This document shows, one piece after another, positions 33,287 through 45,529 of a stretch of 64,000 bases of DNA. The notes under the pieces are model-generated. The model saw only the letters and a program-made list of their open reading frames with translations. It was not told the origin of the DNA and ran no database searches. Source of the stretch: Biomphalaria glabrata (taxonomy: Eukaryota; Mollusca; Gastropoda; Planorbidae); NCBI RefSeq assembly GCF_947242115.1, contig NC_074723.1:27482043-27546042 (forward strand), given 5' to 3'. Position 1 is the first letter of the stretch. Each line of letters opens with the position of its first letter. A program made the position numbers and the translations under genes.

Positions 33287-35460
33287 TGACAAGTCAAAAA
33301 CTCGCTGTCAGAGTCACTCTAAATTATCACAGCATTAATTATTATTTTTCATTATTTATTTATTTTATTTTAATTATTTCCCCATCCAACCCCTAAATCA
33401 TTCACCCGCCCCACCTTTTCCTCTCCAGGCTAGACTTAGTTGACCACATTGGAGATAGCTAAGGCGCGTCCTTTCATTTATCTGCCCTTGATCGGGGAAA
33501 GGTAAACACACAATCTCTTTTGTCTTACCCGCCGGATGTCTGAAGGACGGTCGCGGTTCACACCACCTTGGTTTGAATGCAAGCTAATCCTTCTCCCCCC
33601 CCCCCTTTCTCTCAAGTCTCTCTTTGATCTAAGAGATGACCCTGGTCAACGCACCGCGTGATATTCCAAGGTGCGACTCCCACCTCGAGTCAAATCCACC
33701 CACGTGTAAGCTAATTCTTAGCCTAGGACGTTTCCTGTGTCCGCCCACATTTCCCAGGCATATATAAGTAGATTAAATAAAGTCAGACCCTCTCTTTCTC
33801 ATTCGAGCTGAGCTATCGAGTCTGGACTATATCACTTATTCTTTCTCCTAGAGGAATACCTGGTGGTAAGCCGAACTTAATCACAAGTTCTATCTTAATT
33901 ACTTTTGTGCTATTTCCATTGGATATCATCATGTGTATTTTGCTTAGTTCATTTATATTTAATTAGTGCATTGTGTATTTCTCACTGGCGTAAGTAGAAA
34001 ACATAAACATGTTCTATGTATTTATTTGTATACTGCATTACCCTGTTAATGCTACGTTGCTCAATTGATAGTTGATGCAACCATGTATATATTTGTACAT
34101 CTTATTTTATTTCCTTTATCTCGGTTGGCCGCCTTGATAATCTTACTAGCGCACTGATACTGCGTCTAGAAGAGAGATACGAGTTATCTCCCCTGTAACG
34201 AATTATCTCCCATTTACTCATTTTACTCTAATGAGAGTTGCGACGCTTGAAGGGACATTCAAGCACGCTCCATTGTTCTCGACCCACGGTCATATGTAAA
34301 CAAACCATCTGGATCGCTGACCACCGCCCAAATCACCCCCCCCCCCTTTTCTTTCTCTATCCACCTGTGTTGTTTATTTGAGATTATTATTTCCCCTTCT
34401 ATGTATATTTTTATATTATTACGTTCCCTTTTATGTACATTTTTATATTGCTACTATCCGCCATCTATTTTCCAAATCCCATTTGTCATCATCTCCCCAT
34501 TGTGCTCTAAAGCAATTTTACCAATCTGACGAATGCACCTCAGTCGAGGGCATCGATAAGATGTATGAGAGACATGTCCTAACTTGTCTTTATTTATCCG
34601 CAGCCTCCCTCAGGTGTCTGCCTATTTATCGGATTACTCACCTGCCTATTTGCCTATTGCCTATTTAGATGCTTAGTGCTATTCAGCACTGTATTTGCTA
34701 TCAAGAATCCCCTATCGCCTATTTGCCTACTGGCCTATCTATGTGCTTAGTGCTATTCAGCACTGCACTTTCCTATTGAGCATCATCTACCGCCTACGGA
34801 GATCTACTCAACTCTACTACTTGGCGCTATCGGCATTGCCCGCCTATTCGACAGCCCACCTGTCAAGCTATTAGGCGCGACGTCCCTATAGAGTCAGATC
34901 TGTGCGAGACGTCATAGCTACGCCAACCCTCTGCAACTCACTGGACATATCCTGTCAACTACGCTGCCCACGGCAGATCAGCTCTGCCCGCAGTAACATT
35001 GTGCCCACGGTATCCGGCCACCCGCCATACTGTGCCCACTACAGATACTAGAACTTGGGACTGAGACTCCACAAGAACTATATCGCCGGCGTCCCTCTAT
35101 CCGCTAGAGCGCCACCTCCAGCTGCAGAACCTCAAGCCAGGACACAGCCAGCTACGACATCAACAGGACAACCAGCTAAGTCAGAGGACAAAGTGACATA
35201 CTCTCTTATTAGGTGCTACAGTGATGATCAAAATACCTTACTAATTAGAGATAGATGCAAACCCTCCCCCTTTTATTCTTATATGTATATTTATGTAAAT
35301 AAATATTCTTTTATTTTAACTTTTGTATCTATCTTTCATTGCTTTGTCTCGTTGCGTGTCTGCTCCCGATTCATATGCTGATAAGTGGGGGTGTGATAGC
35401 ATTTAAAAATAATCATCCCCTAGACATAAAACGTGCCAAACACACGTCACCTTTCCCCAC
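33287..35460 (+). mobile_element. Possible LTR-retrotransposon-derived fossil
   Basis: TGTGACAAGTCAAAAACTCG could be an LTR start. It is followed by a TATATAAG box and AATAAA near 33763-33782 and a primer-site-like TGGTGGTAAGCC near 33861. A purine tract, AAGTGGGGG, precedes TGTGATAG near 35391. No capsid, protease or polymerase is recognisable between these points. The family is unknown. Confidence is low, and the block may be several unrelated repeats. Confidence 0.25.
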
Positions 35461-35479
35461 CTGTCACAAGCACCAACAC

Positions 35480-36480
35480 CTATTGTTATGAAATGTTTTG
35501 AAAAATATATGCTTAAACAACTTGTAGCAAAAGTCAATAACAGCCTAGACCCTCACCAATTTGCATACAAAGCAGCTAGAGGAACTGAGGATGCCATTCT
35601 ATTGCTTTTGGACCAGCTTTATAAGCACCTCGATATACCCAAAACATATGCACGAGTCCTCTTCGTAGATTTCTCCTCGGCTTTCAATACCATACAGCCA
35701 CATCTAATGATAAACAAACTGAGTAACTTAAATGTAAGCCCTTACTTACAAGCATGGGTTCTAAACTTTTTAACCCAACGCCCCCAGTATGTTAAAGTCA
35801 ACAACACCAAATCGTCAACTCGAGTACTATGTACGGGTGCTCCACAAGGTTGTGTACTTTTTCCTGTACTGTACACTCTTTACACTAATGACATAAGAAG
35901 CATCTATGACTCAGTTAAACTCATTAAATTCGCCGATGATACTGCCATAGTCGGTCTTATTTCAGGAGATGAAACTCAGTATCGAAGCTCGATAGAAGAG
36001 TTTACAAACTGGTGCACCGACAACTTTCTAGAACTGAATGTCACAAAAACTAAAGGACTTATAATAGATTTTAGAAAGAAAAAACAAACTATACGTGAAC
36101 TGCAAATAAACACTACATCTATAGAACAAGTAAAGGCATATAAATATCTAGGCGTTATCATCAACAACAAGCTTTCATGGGAAGACCACCTTGGAACTCT
36201 GACAAAGAAAACAGCCCAGCGACTCTTTTTTCTATACAAACTCAACAGTTTTAAATTAAACAAGAAGATCCTTGAGACATTTTACGGCGCGACTGTACAA
36301 AATCTGCTAACATACATTGATCAGGGAACATGAAATGCACCAAGATACTCTTTATGTTGTCTGTTGTATTTATGTGTATTTTCTGTTGTGTTGTCTTTAT
36401 ATGAGAAACGAGTCCGTGTAATCACAACAAATTTCCGTAAGGATCAGTAAAGCAGTCTTAGTCTTAGTCTTAGTCTTTAC
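35480..36480 (+). pseudogene. 5'-truncated LINE (CR1/L2/Rex-like) reverse transcriptase and 3' tail
   Basis: A 281-codon frame (35488-36333) covers reverse-transcriptase blocks: DPHQFAYKAARGTEDAI, VLFVDFSSAFNTI, TGAPQGCVLFPVLYTLYTND, KFADDTAIVG, NVTKTKGLIIDFRK and KYLGVIINNKLSWEDHL. Endonuclease and upstream polymerase parts are absent. The 3' end carries the (TCTTAG)n tail near 36454-36478 that is typical of some LINE families. The catalytic FADD is intact but the element is truncated, so it cannot move on its own. The frame is unusually clean, so the insertion may be fairly young. Confidence 0.8.
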
Positions 36481-37037
36481 ACCGCGTCCATAGTCTTTGC
36501 TATCTCATTGTTTATATAGTATCAATATTTTCGTCACTGAGGTAGTCGTTATCACCATTAAAACTATCATCCTCAGACTTGATGTGAATGCAAGCTTGAG
36601 AGGCTCAATATCCTCGCCTTCAAAAGCCTGGACAAAGACTCTGTTGGTGTGTTTAGTGTATTTCTATTCCCAAAGAGGTCAAAGATAAAAGGGCTTCTGG
36701 AATAGTAGACACTGAAATCAGGCGAAGCAGGACTTTTGGCGTAGCCGTTTTAACACAATGCTCTTTTTGGGGCGCCGTTTTAGCGTCGGACATTTTGACA
36801 CATTATGTGTTTAAAAAAGAATACAAGTCTGAGTTTTGTATTCGTGCATGTGTTTGAATGCAAATTTTTAAGTGAACAATAGTTATATTTGTTTATTAGT
36901 TTATTTTGTTTTTATTGTGTAATTATTGACTTAACATCATAATATTGTGTGTATTTTAATATTGTCCATTAACCAATACGGCGTTTCTTTGAGTACTTTC
37001 TATATGTGATAATTTTTCTCAATATTTATGTATTTGC
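36481..37037. other. Non-coding stretch
   Basis: No gene is seen. The segment 36715-36800 carries GTAGCCGTTTTAACACAATG and GGCGCCGTTTTAGCGTCGGA, which look like a decayed interspersed repeat. Confidence 0.35.
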
Positions 37038-37200
37038 CTGTGGACTGGCTACCTAATGACGGGGCGAGGGTTAGAATACCGAGCTGTGTTTGCTGGACGC
37101 CTAAAGACAACATGGAAACATTCTCCCACATAGCCTCTTGCCACCACACGTCGAGCGCACTGAGCAGGCTAGAGCAAGAACAAATGCGCTATAAATAAAT
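37038..37200 (+). mobile_element. tRNA-derived SINE, family A, diverged copy
   Basis: GGACTGGCTACCTAATGACG, TTTGCTGGACGCCTAAAGAC and GAGCGCACTGAGCAGG align in order with family A copies, with many changes. Confidence 0.5.
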
Positions 37201-37634
37201 ATGAAAAAAAACATTTGAATGAATATTATTTTCAATACTATTTGCTAATATCTTGATTGAGGTAGGAATCGGATCTATCATAAATCTCGGTATTTATTCA
37301 CGAAATAGTCAAGACTTTCTTAAAACGTTTTAACCTGGGGTGGTGCGGGAGGGGCCGAGATAGTATTCAATATTTAAGTATTGTGGAAAAAAAATGTATT
37401 AGTAATTAATTTTGTGTTTATTAATTATACTCAAAGCTTCTTACACCATAACGTTCGGCGCCAAAATATCTGCACAAAAACGTAGCAAACGGAATTGAAG
37501 GATTTCTCTGACAATCGTCAAGAAAATGTGACGCAATTTCCTGTTCCTGCTTGCAGAGAGAGCGCCGTAAGTCGAAGTTTGGCTGGAGCAGTGTAAAGTA
37601 AATCACTAAAGGAACAATGTATTAGCTTCAGTTA

Positions 37635-37682
37635 GCTATCTTCTTTTTTGAAGTAACGTCTGTAATATATAAGATAAGTAGG
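37635..37682 (+). mobile_element. LINE 3' tail fragment
   Basis: CTTCTTTTTTGAAGTAACGT followed by ATATAAGATAAG is the extreme 3' end of the LINE family seen at 45281-45515. Confidence 0.55.
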
Positions 37683-37739
37683 CTCCACCGAATGGCACAC
37701 CCGGTCACACTTGGCTGGCTCCTTGTGCTTTGACCTGTC

Positions 37740-37966
37740 ACTCCAATGATACATAACTCTTACATTCATAAAGGCAGCAAGATGGACCACATTTTCATGA
37801 GAGAAAATAGAGAATTAAATATATCGAAAGAAGGTGAAGGTTGCTACTTCTGGGTTAGGGTCAGGGTCTTGACCCTGCGTTGGAAGTGCATGCTTTCGAA
37901 CGCCACAGGTCAGAGTGACAGAGTTAGTCTAGATGTAGATCTCTATTTGTGTGTAGACAAAGAGTG
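37740..37966 (+). pseudogene. Possible immunoglobulin-domain fossil
   Basis: One open frame reads ELNISKEGEGCYFWVRVRVL then WKCMLSNATGQSDRVSLDV. The second part fits the F-G strands of an Ig domain (Y/W-x-C-x-x-S-N-A-T-G), and the upstream DNA has a possible B-strand word (LTCHSND) in another frame. It sits between genes B and C in the same cluster. There is no good acceptor or signal peptide, so I treat it as a possible fragment of a lost VIgL-type gene. It could also be chance. Confidence 0.3.
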
Positions 37967-38270
37967 AAGCATAGAGCTAGTCTAAGCTACGTACTACCCA
38001 AAGCCATTCAAAGTATTCAGAAGTTCTACAACAAATTGATGGCAATCAGAAAGTTTAGCGGGAAGATGTAAACATTTACTTTTAAGGATATTAAAGTCTA
38101 TGTTGATGTTGATGTTCATTACAAATCCACGTGTAATTTCCTACTCTATCTATTCGAACTACCACGAATTCATTAATCAAGAGATCTCTGGAACCGCTGA
38201 ACGAAAAATATTTACGGAAAGAGTTAAACTATTTTATAACTTATAGGCCCTAACAGATTTCCTGATTTCC

Positions 38271-38426
38271 AGGTATCTGGGAGAAGGTTTTCCGTGCTGC
38301 CATTAGGGCTCAGTAAACACAAATCTGTTCCAGTCTGGTGTCGAACCTCGAGCCCCTTTCATAAGTAGCCAAGTTCAAGTCAAGTTCAAGCGTACTTATC
38401 CTCTCGACCACACTTCCCACTTATAT
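38271..38426 (-). mobile_element. tRNA-derived SINE, family A, copy 4
   Basis: Minus-strand partial copy: GGGAGAAGGTTTTCCGTGCT, GTCGAACCTCGAGCCCC and GTACTTATCCTCTCGACCAC. Confidence 0.7.
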
Positions 38427-39628
38427 TATAGAAAATCTATTATTACACATTTCACACATCCACTTCACGCTCAATAAAAAGACATTACACACATCCACTA
38501 GAATGTTCAGTAGAAGAACACATAATTCAAACTTGTTCATTGAAAGTGAACGTAGTGCTCGTGTGAATCTTGCATTTCACCTCTTTCTTTCTCTCTTATT
38601 TTCTTCTTCTCCTTTTCTCTCAGCTTTCCTCTTTCCATTCTTTCATTCCTCACTCCTATTAGAATTTCATCTTTTCCTTCACATCTCTCTTACACTCTGA
38701 ATTGTATCTTGTTTTAAATCTTCACTTGAAACAGAGAAACGAGTGCCAGTGAAACGACTTCAGAGACTATCAAGTTGCTGGTTCAACGAAAGGCGATTAT
38801 CTGACGAGCTACTGATGCTGTTGTTTCTTATTACTTTGTACATTGGTCGTCTGTCAAAGAACAAAAATAAAATACATCCCCCCTTTCCCTTCTAATGAAT
38901 GAAAACTTTAAGACGACTGGAAAACATTATCCGGAGATGTGTGAATGCTAGCAATCGTAATGTCTGTAACTTTGAGCCGACATTTTGACAAAGCTCCTAG
39001 CAACTCACTCTGTCTGTCTGTCTGGTAAAAGTTTGAACATGTTTTTTTCTCCCATTTCGCATTTTCGGATGAAGTTGAAACTTTGCACAATTATTTATTA
39101 AACCTGACAAGACATGAATCAATTTAAAAAAACAATTAATTAATTGTTGGTGATTTAACTTGGTCAATAATTAATCTTGGATGAAAATACTTTTATCCCC
39201 TCCTTTTTGGTCAAAACGTTGCGCAACCCTTGAGTGCACTTTGCGCCCCTTGAGTGCACCTTGCGCCCCTGGGAAAGAGAGGGTCGGAGTTGACCCACAT
39301 TTTGAGACACAGTGTTTTAGGCAAGATATTAGAATTCTCTGGCTCGATCTTTTCAGATAGTATGAACAGGAAAGTCTTATAGGGCGGTAGAGAGATACAA
39401 CGGATGATACTTGTTTGATACTTGCTTGATACTTGTTTGATAAACTTAAGTGGGGGGGGGGGGGAAGACTAAGTGAGAAGATATGACTAGACAGAAGGAA
39501 AAAAAAGTTACATTTTTAAGATAGCGACTACATTTCAATGTGGCCTCCTAAAATGAGTATTGCTTATGTAACACGGATTGTTTGTTCACTAATTGTGTAG
39601 GATTGAGTATCAGAAACTTTACAACAAA
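38427..39628. other. Upstream region of gene C
   Basis: Contains a pyrimidine-rich tract (38580-38695), an inverted fragment of family R at about 38980-39180 (CACTCTGTCTGTCTGTCTGG; GTTGAAACTTTGCACAATTA), and a G-run near 39452. The gene C promoter should lie at the right end, but no clear core element is visible. Confidence 0.4.
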
Positions 39629-42600
39629 ATGTTTCCCAGTGGTTTGGTTGTGATCTTAGTTCTCACGTTCTCAGTGACAGGTACAGTTTTCATTTTCCTT
39701 GTCAGATGAATAGAAACTACTACGAACGAACAGGTTTATACATTATTCTAAAATGTTTCTTAAATTTTTTGTTGTCTTAGAAATTGAAAAAAAAACACAA
39801 CAATTTGACTATCTTTCTCAAATAAGGAGTGAAGATCTAGAATCAGGGTTTATTACAGATGTCATCATTTAGTCAGAACTTGGCATTTAATGTCATCATT
39901 TAGTCAGAACATGACTTGGCATTTAATGTCATCATTTAGTCAGAACATGACTTGGCATTTAATGTCATCATTTAGTCAGAAATTGGCATTTAATGTCATC
40001 ATTTAGTCAGAACTTGGCATTTAATATCATCATTTAGTCAGAACATGACTTGGCATTTAATGTCATCATTTAGTCAGAACATGACTTGGCATTTAATGTC
40101 ATCATTTAGTCAGAACATGACTTGGCATTTAATGTCATCATTTAGTCAGAACTTGGCATTTAATGTCATCATTTAGTCAGAACTTGGCATTTAATGTCCT
40201 CATTTAGTCAGAACTTGGCATTTAATGTCATCATTTAGTCAGAACTTGGCATTTAATGCCATCATTTAGTCAGAACTTGGCATTTAATGTCATCATTTAG
40301 TCAGAACTTGGCATTGAATAACACCAGCAATTACGGTGCATCATAGCAGTGTTGGTAAATGAGCATGGTATTGATATACGTAAAACAATATTAATATGCG
40401 TAACATGTTGTTAATTCACCTAACACGATGTTGATATATGTAACATGTTGTTGATACATTTAGAATGGTGCTGTTACATGTAACATGTTGTTCTTTATAT
40501 GTGTACTTTTGACATGACATTGATTCATGTATCTTTTTCATGTCATAATGTTTTTCTGTTGATATAGGAATATAGAACAGATTTTAAACATTTGAAGAAA
40601 CCCCCCCCCCCTCTATTAATTTCGTTTGATTATAAAACATTCGTTGTATTATGTTACAATTATTCAATAAAAAAAGTAATAAAAGAAATTAAAAAAGAAA
40701 TTCATTCCTACAATATGTTCAAATGATTTAGCAAACTATACATTCATATTTAATTTGTAATAATATCTTAAGGGACAGCCATGTGCTAAATGGATATCTG
40801 ATCAGCAATAAGAACAATTAGATACAATGAAAATCCCCATTAAGTCCTGTCACAGACAAAAAATAGTTCAATTATTGGATCTTATTCACTTTGGTGAATT
40901 TTATGAATACAAAGTGATAATGCTGATGAGATTTAGTCAAGTTTAGACAGTATGTGGTAGCTAGACAGTATGTGGTAGCTAGACAGTATGTGGTAGCTAG
41001 ACAGTATGTGGTAGCAAGACAGTACGTGGTAGCAAGACAGTATGTGATAGCAAGACAGTATGTTGTAGCAAGACAGTATGTGGTAGCAAGACAGTATGTG
41101 GTAGCAAGACAGTACGTTGTTTTAAGACAGTATATGGTAGCAAGACATTATGTGGTAGCAAGACAGTATGTTGTAGCAAGACAGTATGTGGTAGCAAGAC
41201 ATTATGTGGTAGCAAGACAGTATGTGGTAACAAGACAGTATGTGGTAACAAGACAGTATGTGGTAGCAAGACAGTATGTGGTAGCTAGACAGTATGTGGT
41301 AGCAAGACATTACGTTGTAGCAAGACAGTATGTGGTAGCAAGACATTATGTGGTAGCAAGTCAGTATGTGGTAGCAAGACAGTATGTGGTAGCAAGACAG
41401 TATGTGGTTGCAAGACAGTATGTGGTTGCAAGACAGTATGTGGTTGCAAGACAGTATGTGGTAGCAAGACAGTGCGTTGTAGCAAGACAGTATGTGGTAG
41501 CAAGACAGTGCGTGGTAGCAAGACATTATGTGGTAGCAAGACAGTATGTGGTTGCAAGACATTATGTGGTAGCAGGTTGTTGCAGCAAGTTATATTAAGT
41601 CGAATGTAAGAAGTTGAGGTCAAGCCAAGTTGTTGTATTGATGAAACAAGTTGATGTGAAGTAGTGGACTTAATGAATGTATTCTAAGTGAATCTAGAAA
41701 ATGACTCTAGAAAATGACTCTAGAAAATGACTCTAGAAAGTGACTCTATTCATCTCATATCTTCGTGGAAGTGTCAACACACACCATAGTGTAGCTCGTT
41801 CGCAAGTAGTTCCTGTAACTGTTGTAAGTTCAATCTCAGTACTGTAATACTGCGAATGAACAATATGCCTATAAAAGAAGTCGTCCTGCATTCTCTTCAT
41901 AAAGTCGAATTGACATGAAAGTTGTCTTATTTCATTGACAAATCCCTTTAACTCTGAACTAAAAAGTTAAAAAAAAATAATAATTTGTTTAAATTGAATT
42001 CCGTCTAAACTCTCTCTTTATAATTGTTTTGACAGGGACGATAACTTGAAGTAAAAAGTACTGAGACACACACACACTTTGAACTACATGGCCCAACTAT
42101 TTTTTCTTTGTCTCTAGATGACCAAAAAATGCTAAAATCGATGAAAGATATATTAACTTTTCATTATTGTTTTCAGAGTCTAAGGTGGATCTACTGGCTA
42201 CTCCAGAGACTATCGCTGTTGGACTGTCCTCTAAATTGACTTTAACCTGCAATGTTCCGGTCAACCCAACCATGCATGTTAGTGCAATACATATTTATCA
42301 CAGTGCTGGACCGGAGCACAACATGTCTCAGTTGGCAAGAATTGACTTGGCAGGCAGAATTGTCAGCAGTCTTCCGAACATGACCTCTGTCTCAGGGCAC
42401 GTTCTTGTAAACGAAGACTCCAATCTTACAGTGGAATGGGTTTTCCCAACTTCAGCCCAGGCCGGCTACTACGTATGTAATGTCAGCTTGTCAGGGGCTC
42501 ATGCCCACATTTACCACGAGACACAAAACCATACAGTTGGCAAGACAAAGCCGGACTTTGTCAACATAATACAGGAACTGAGAAAATTGAGAAGCTTTGT

Positions 42601-44223
42601 GGAATCCAAGTTTGGAAATCAGTCAGGTAACTGAGACAAGTGGTTGAGATAAATTAGCATTTGTTAAGATTCAGGTGAACAAACATTATAAAGAGTCCCG
42701 ATAATATGAAGAAGATATAGCCTTCAAGACTTTACTGTCTAGATTGCAAGAGATTGTGGTGCTAGCCAGATCCGACTGTTACCTATATATTTTTTCATTA
42801 ATATAATATTATCTAATATAAATAAAGCACAATGTATGTATGTCCCGAATAGAAATCAAAACCGTTTGACAAAAAAAGTAATAAAAATTTGGCATGAATG
42901 CTCCTTAGATCAAGGCGAGCAACGTAGTGTATGTTAAATGTCTTTTCTTTAACAACAATACAATAATGATTATACTACTTCTAATCATAACAAGCGTGGT
43001 CGAGATGCCAAGTACGCTTCAACTTGGCTTGGTTTGGCTACCTGTGAAGGAGATTAGAGGTTCGACACCCGACTTGAGCAGAGTTGTGTTTACTGAGCAC
43101 GAAAAACTATCTCCCAGATACCCCCTCCTCCCACTTGTCTACAAATGAGATTGGACTATAGCGCTCTGAGCATGCTATAAGCATGAAAGTCACACTATAT
43201 ACAAGCCATAATTAAATGTTTCAAAAAATTTTTTATCGCAATATTTTAACATTGTTAATATTTTCTGATTTCTGAACAGGGACATAGCTGGGGAGTAATT
43301 AAACAGTGTGTAGGGAGGCGAGTAGTTAAACAGTCTAAAGGGGAGGCGAGTAGTTAAACAGTCTAAAGGGAGGCGAGTAGTTAAACAGTCTAAAGGGGAG
43401 GCGAGTAGTTAAACAGTCTAAATGGAGGCGAGTAGTTAAACAGTCTAAAGGGAGGCGAGTAATTAAACGTCTGAAGGGACATGTCGTTTCTACTCCCTTG
43501 GCTAAAATTTAAAAATGACGTCATTGAGTCCCAATCTCTACCCAGCATAATTTATTGGTGAGATCAGATGATTGCCATTGTTCCTACAGTTGGTAGTTCA
43601 CCCTCATTTACTGTCATTAATATAAACAATAACATTTTAGATCATTTGTTTCTAATTGTTCAAAGAAAACAAGGCATTTCTGCAACTTGAAAAGAAACAT
43701 TGCTAGTGTTTATTTAAAGAATGAATTGAAATTAACAATTGATTGTACAATATTTCAATGTTCTTTTCTTGATGTTTCAGAAAAATGGACGCAGACTTAC
43801 GAGACTTTTAAATCAACACATTTTATAAAGTTGAACCTTACAGGTAGCTCCACTTCTGATTATCTGTTGTCCAAGGAGCCCAACTCCACTGCCATGCAGT
43901 CTGACGTCATGTGCCATCTTCTTGGAGGCTATCTGGCGGAAGTCAGCCCACGTGAGGAGCAGGATATTACACAAGCTCTTCGAACGTCTGGCAATGGGCG
44001 TGTTGATCTCATACTTATAGGAGGAAGTGACGTAGATGGCACTGGGAATTGGATGTACATGCGCAATGAGCTTCCACTAAAACTGAATGTTTCTTTGCCA
44101 GCTGCACCAGGTCAAGATTGTTTAGCATTTGATACTAAAGCCAGTTTCCGTGTGGTTCAAACCTCCTGTTCAAACCCAAGTTCCAGTGGGACCTCCTTGT
44201 TTCTCTGTCAGATTGACACGTAA
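39629..44223 (+). CDS. Gene C: CREP-type secreted IgSF + C-type lectin protein (3 exons)
   Basis: Exons are 39629-39680 (MFPSGLVVILVLTFSVT, donor ACAG|GTACAG), 42177-42626 (IgSF; acceptor TTGTTTTCAG, donor TCAG|GTAACT) and 43781-44223 (CTLD; acceptor GATGTTTCAG). Both introns are phase 1. The chain is 314 residues ending TAA, with AATAAA at 44278. The IgSF domain (about residues 22-130) has cysteines in LTLTCNVP and YYVCNVS. A linker with NIIQELRKLRSFVESK may form a coiled coil. The CTLD (about 185-314) keeps VMCHLLGGYLAEV, LILIGGSDVDGTGNWMY, QDCLAFDT, TSC and FLCQI. It is the most divergent CTLD of the set: neither EPN/QPD nor a WN-x motif is present. Introns 1 and 2 hold three minisatellites, a SINE and a Helitron-like repeat. 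A secreted immune-type lectin is inferred from family. Confidence 0.82.
39866..40320. repeat. 31/36-bp minisatellite in intron 1 of gene C
   Basis: The unit is TTGGCATTTAATGTCATCAT plus TTAGTCAGAAC, with an optional extra ATGAC, giving mixed 31- and 36-bp periods and about 13-14 copies. Confidence 0.95.
40945..41575. repeat. 18-bp minisatellite in intron 1 of gene C, about 35 copies
   Basis: The unit is AGACAGTATGTGGTAGCA. Since 18 is divisible by three, the array is open in several frames on both strands (for example ARQYVV repeats for 214 codons). Intronic position, lack of conservation logic and openness on both strands argue against a real protein. Confidence 0.95.
41698..41746. repeat. 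14-bp tandem repeat, about 3-4 copies
   Basis: The unit ATGACTCTAGAAAA is repeated head to tail in intron 1 of gene C. Confidence 0.85.
42815..42925 (+). mobile_element. Helitron-like repeat fragment
   Basis: TATAAATAAAGCACAATGTA, GTCCCGAATAGAAATCAAAA and TTTGGCATGAATGCTCCTTA match 14184-14340. It lies in intron 2 of gene C. Confidence 0.4.
42986..43204 (+). mobile_element. tRNA-derived SINE, family A, copy 5
   Basis: AAGCGTGGTCGAGATGCCAA (A-box side), AGAGGTTCGACACCCGACTT (B box) and AGCGCTCTGAGCATGCTATA. It is in intron 2 of gene C, in the sense orientation. Confidence 0.8.
43285..43480. repeat. 27/28-bp minisatellite in intron 2 of gene C, about 7 copies
   Basis: The unit is GGGAGGCGAGTAGTTAAACA plus GTCTAAAG, with small variants. 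Confidence 0.95.
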
Positions 44224-44277
44224 TTGTTCAATGTTTAGTTCTAGTGATTGAGAAATCATCAAAGGTAAACTGTAAAT

Positions 44278-44283
44278 AATAAA
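44278..44283 (+). terminator. Polyadenylation signal of gene C
   Basis: AATAAA lies 55 bp after the stop codon. Confidence 0.6.
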
Positions 44284-44382
44284 AATGTATTCTGACAATA
44301 TATATGGCTGTTCATTTTGATGTTATTTTCTATTTCCAGGGTTTATACAATCCTTCTTTGATTTAAAATAAAATAAATATAT

Positions 44383-44545
44383 TTTCATGCGTGTGTGTGT
44401 TCTTATTAATCAATCGATACATTAGGATCAATGATAAGATATCAATGAAAGATATTATTTGGATTGATAATATTTGCTTGTATATAATAGCTGATGCCCC
44501 TGCTTCGCTACGGTTGAAATAGTTTAGTTTGACCTGACCTTTTCT
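44383..44545 (+). repeat. Inverted dispersed repeat, copy near gene C
   Basis: TCTTATTAATCAATCGATAC, GATCAATGATAAG and GCCCCTGCTTCGCTACGGTT are matched in reverse complement at 48283-48430, which lies in intron 1 of gene D. The two copies are about 3.9 kb apart in opposite orientation. Confidence 0.6.
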
Positions 44546-45280
44546 TTCCCATCATTCAGTACAACTGCCAGCATTACACTGTTAACTCTCCGCACTTCTT
44601 GTTGTAACGTGAAGGGTATTAAAATAAAATTAATTAATTTGGTAAGTACACTAACTTCACACAACTGCTTTAGATGAGTAATATTATATAAGTGGACGAA
44701 AACCTCAGAAGTGCTAAAAAAATTTATCTACGGATGCTATAATCAAACAGGAAGTCACATCATCCTAAATTAGACTTGGAATGATCATTGAGATGTATTG
44801 CCATATCATTCAGAATGTAATTTCCCAGCCTACAGACACACAGTCAGGTGTAGAGGTGACTGTAACATAAGCAAAGGATAAACTCAGCAATACAAACCGA
44901 ACCAATTGAAAACTCAAATGTAAGGCACAACTTTGACATTAATGTTCTGTTTTATAATTGTCCATGTTTTTTTTTAAATTGGAGATTTTCTGAAATGGAG
45001 GCAACTCCAATACTTACAACTGACAACACTACATACAAAACATTTCAGCATTTAGCTTTTGATTAGAATCTTATCAAAAACTTAGGTGTCTTATATAACT
45101 ATGGAGTCCAAATGTCCATTTATATTTACAATTCATGCTACACAAAAAATATTGGCTCGTAAAGTTATGAATCTACTATGGTTTTCAATTGTAATAGGTG
45201 CTAGAATAAAAGTGTACAATCCCATCTCTCTCTCTATCCTTTTCTTTTTTTTTTCTCTCTTTCTTTCTGTCTTTGTCTCT

Positions 45281-45515
45281 CTCTCTCTTTCTGAGAGGCA
45301 CATTCCTCGTCCCATATGCTAGGACAAATTTGTACAAATACTCCTTCTTCCCTAGTGCTATTAGAGCATGGAATGGGTTGCCTGAGCTAGCCAGGAAAAC
45401 CAGTGACTTGGCAGAATTTAAGTCATTGGTTAATATGCATGACTAAATGCATGACGCGTAGGACGTAATCATCTTCTTTTTTGAAGTAACGTCTGTATTA
45501 TATAAGATAAGATAA
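45281..45515 (+). mobile_element. LINE 3' end with (ATAAG)n tail
   Basis: Translation gives RHIPRPIC, LLLPSAIRAWNGLPELARKT and DLAEFKSLVNMHD, the usual C-terminus of a mollusc LINE polymerase. The 3' UTR word GACGCGTAGGACGTAATCAT follows, then ATAAGATAAG repeats. Confidence 0.75.
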
Positions 45516-45529
45516 GATGTCTCTCTACT

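Noticed and set aside
40954-41598. A 214-codon open frame with ARQYVV repeats, and long frames on the opposite strand
   Set aside because: It is an 18-bp minisatellite inside gene C intron 1. The period divides by three, so several frames on both strands are open by construction.
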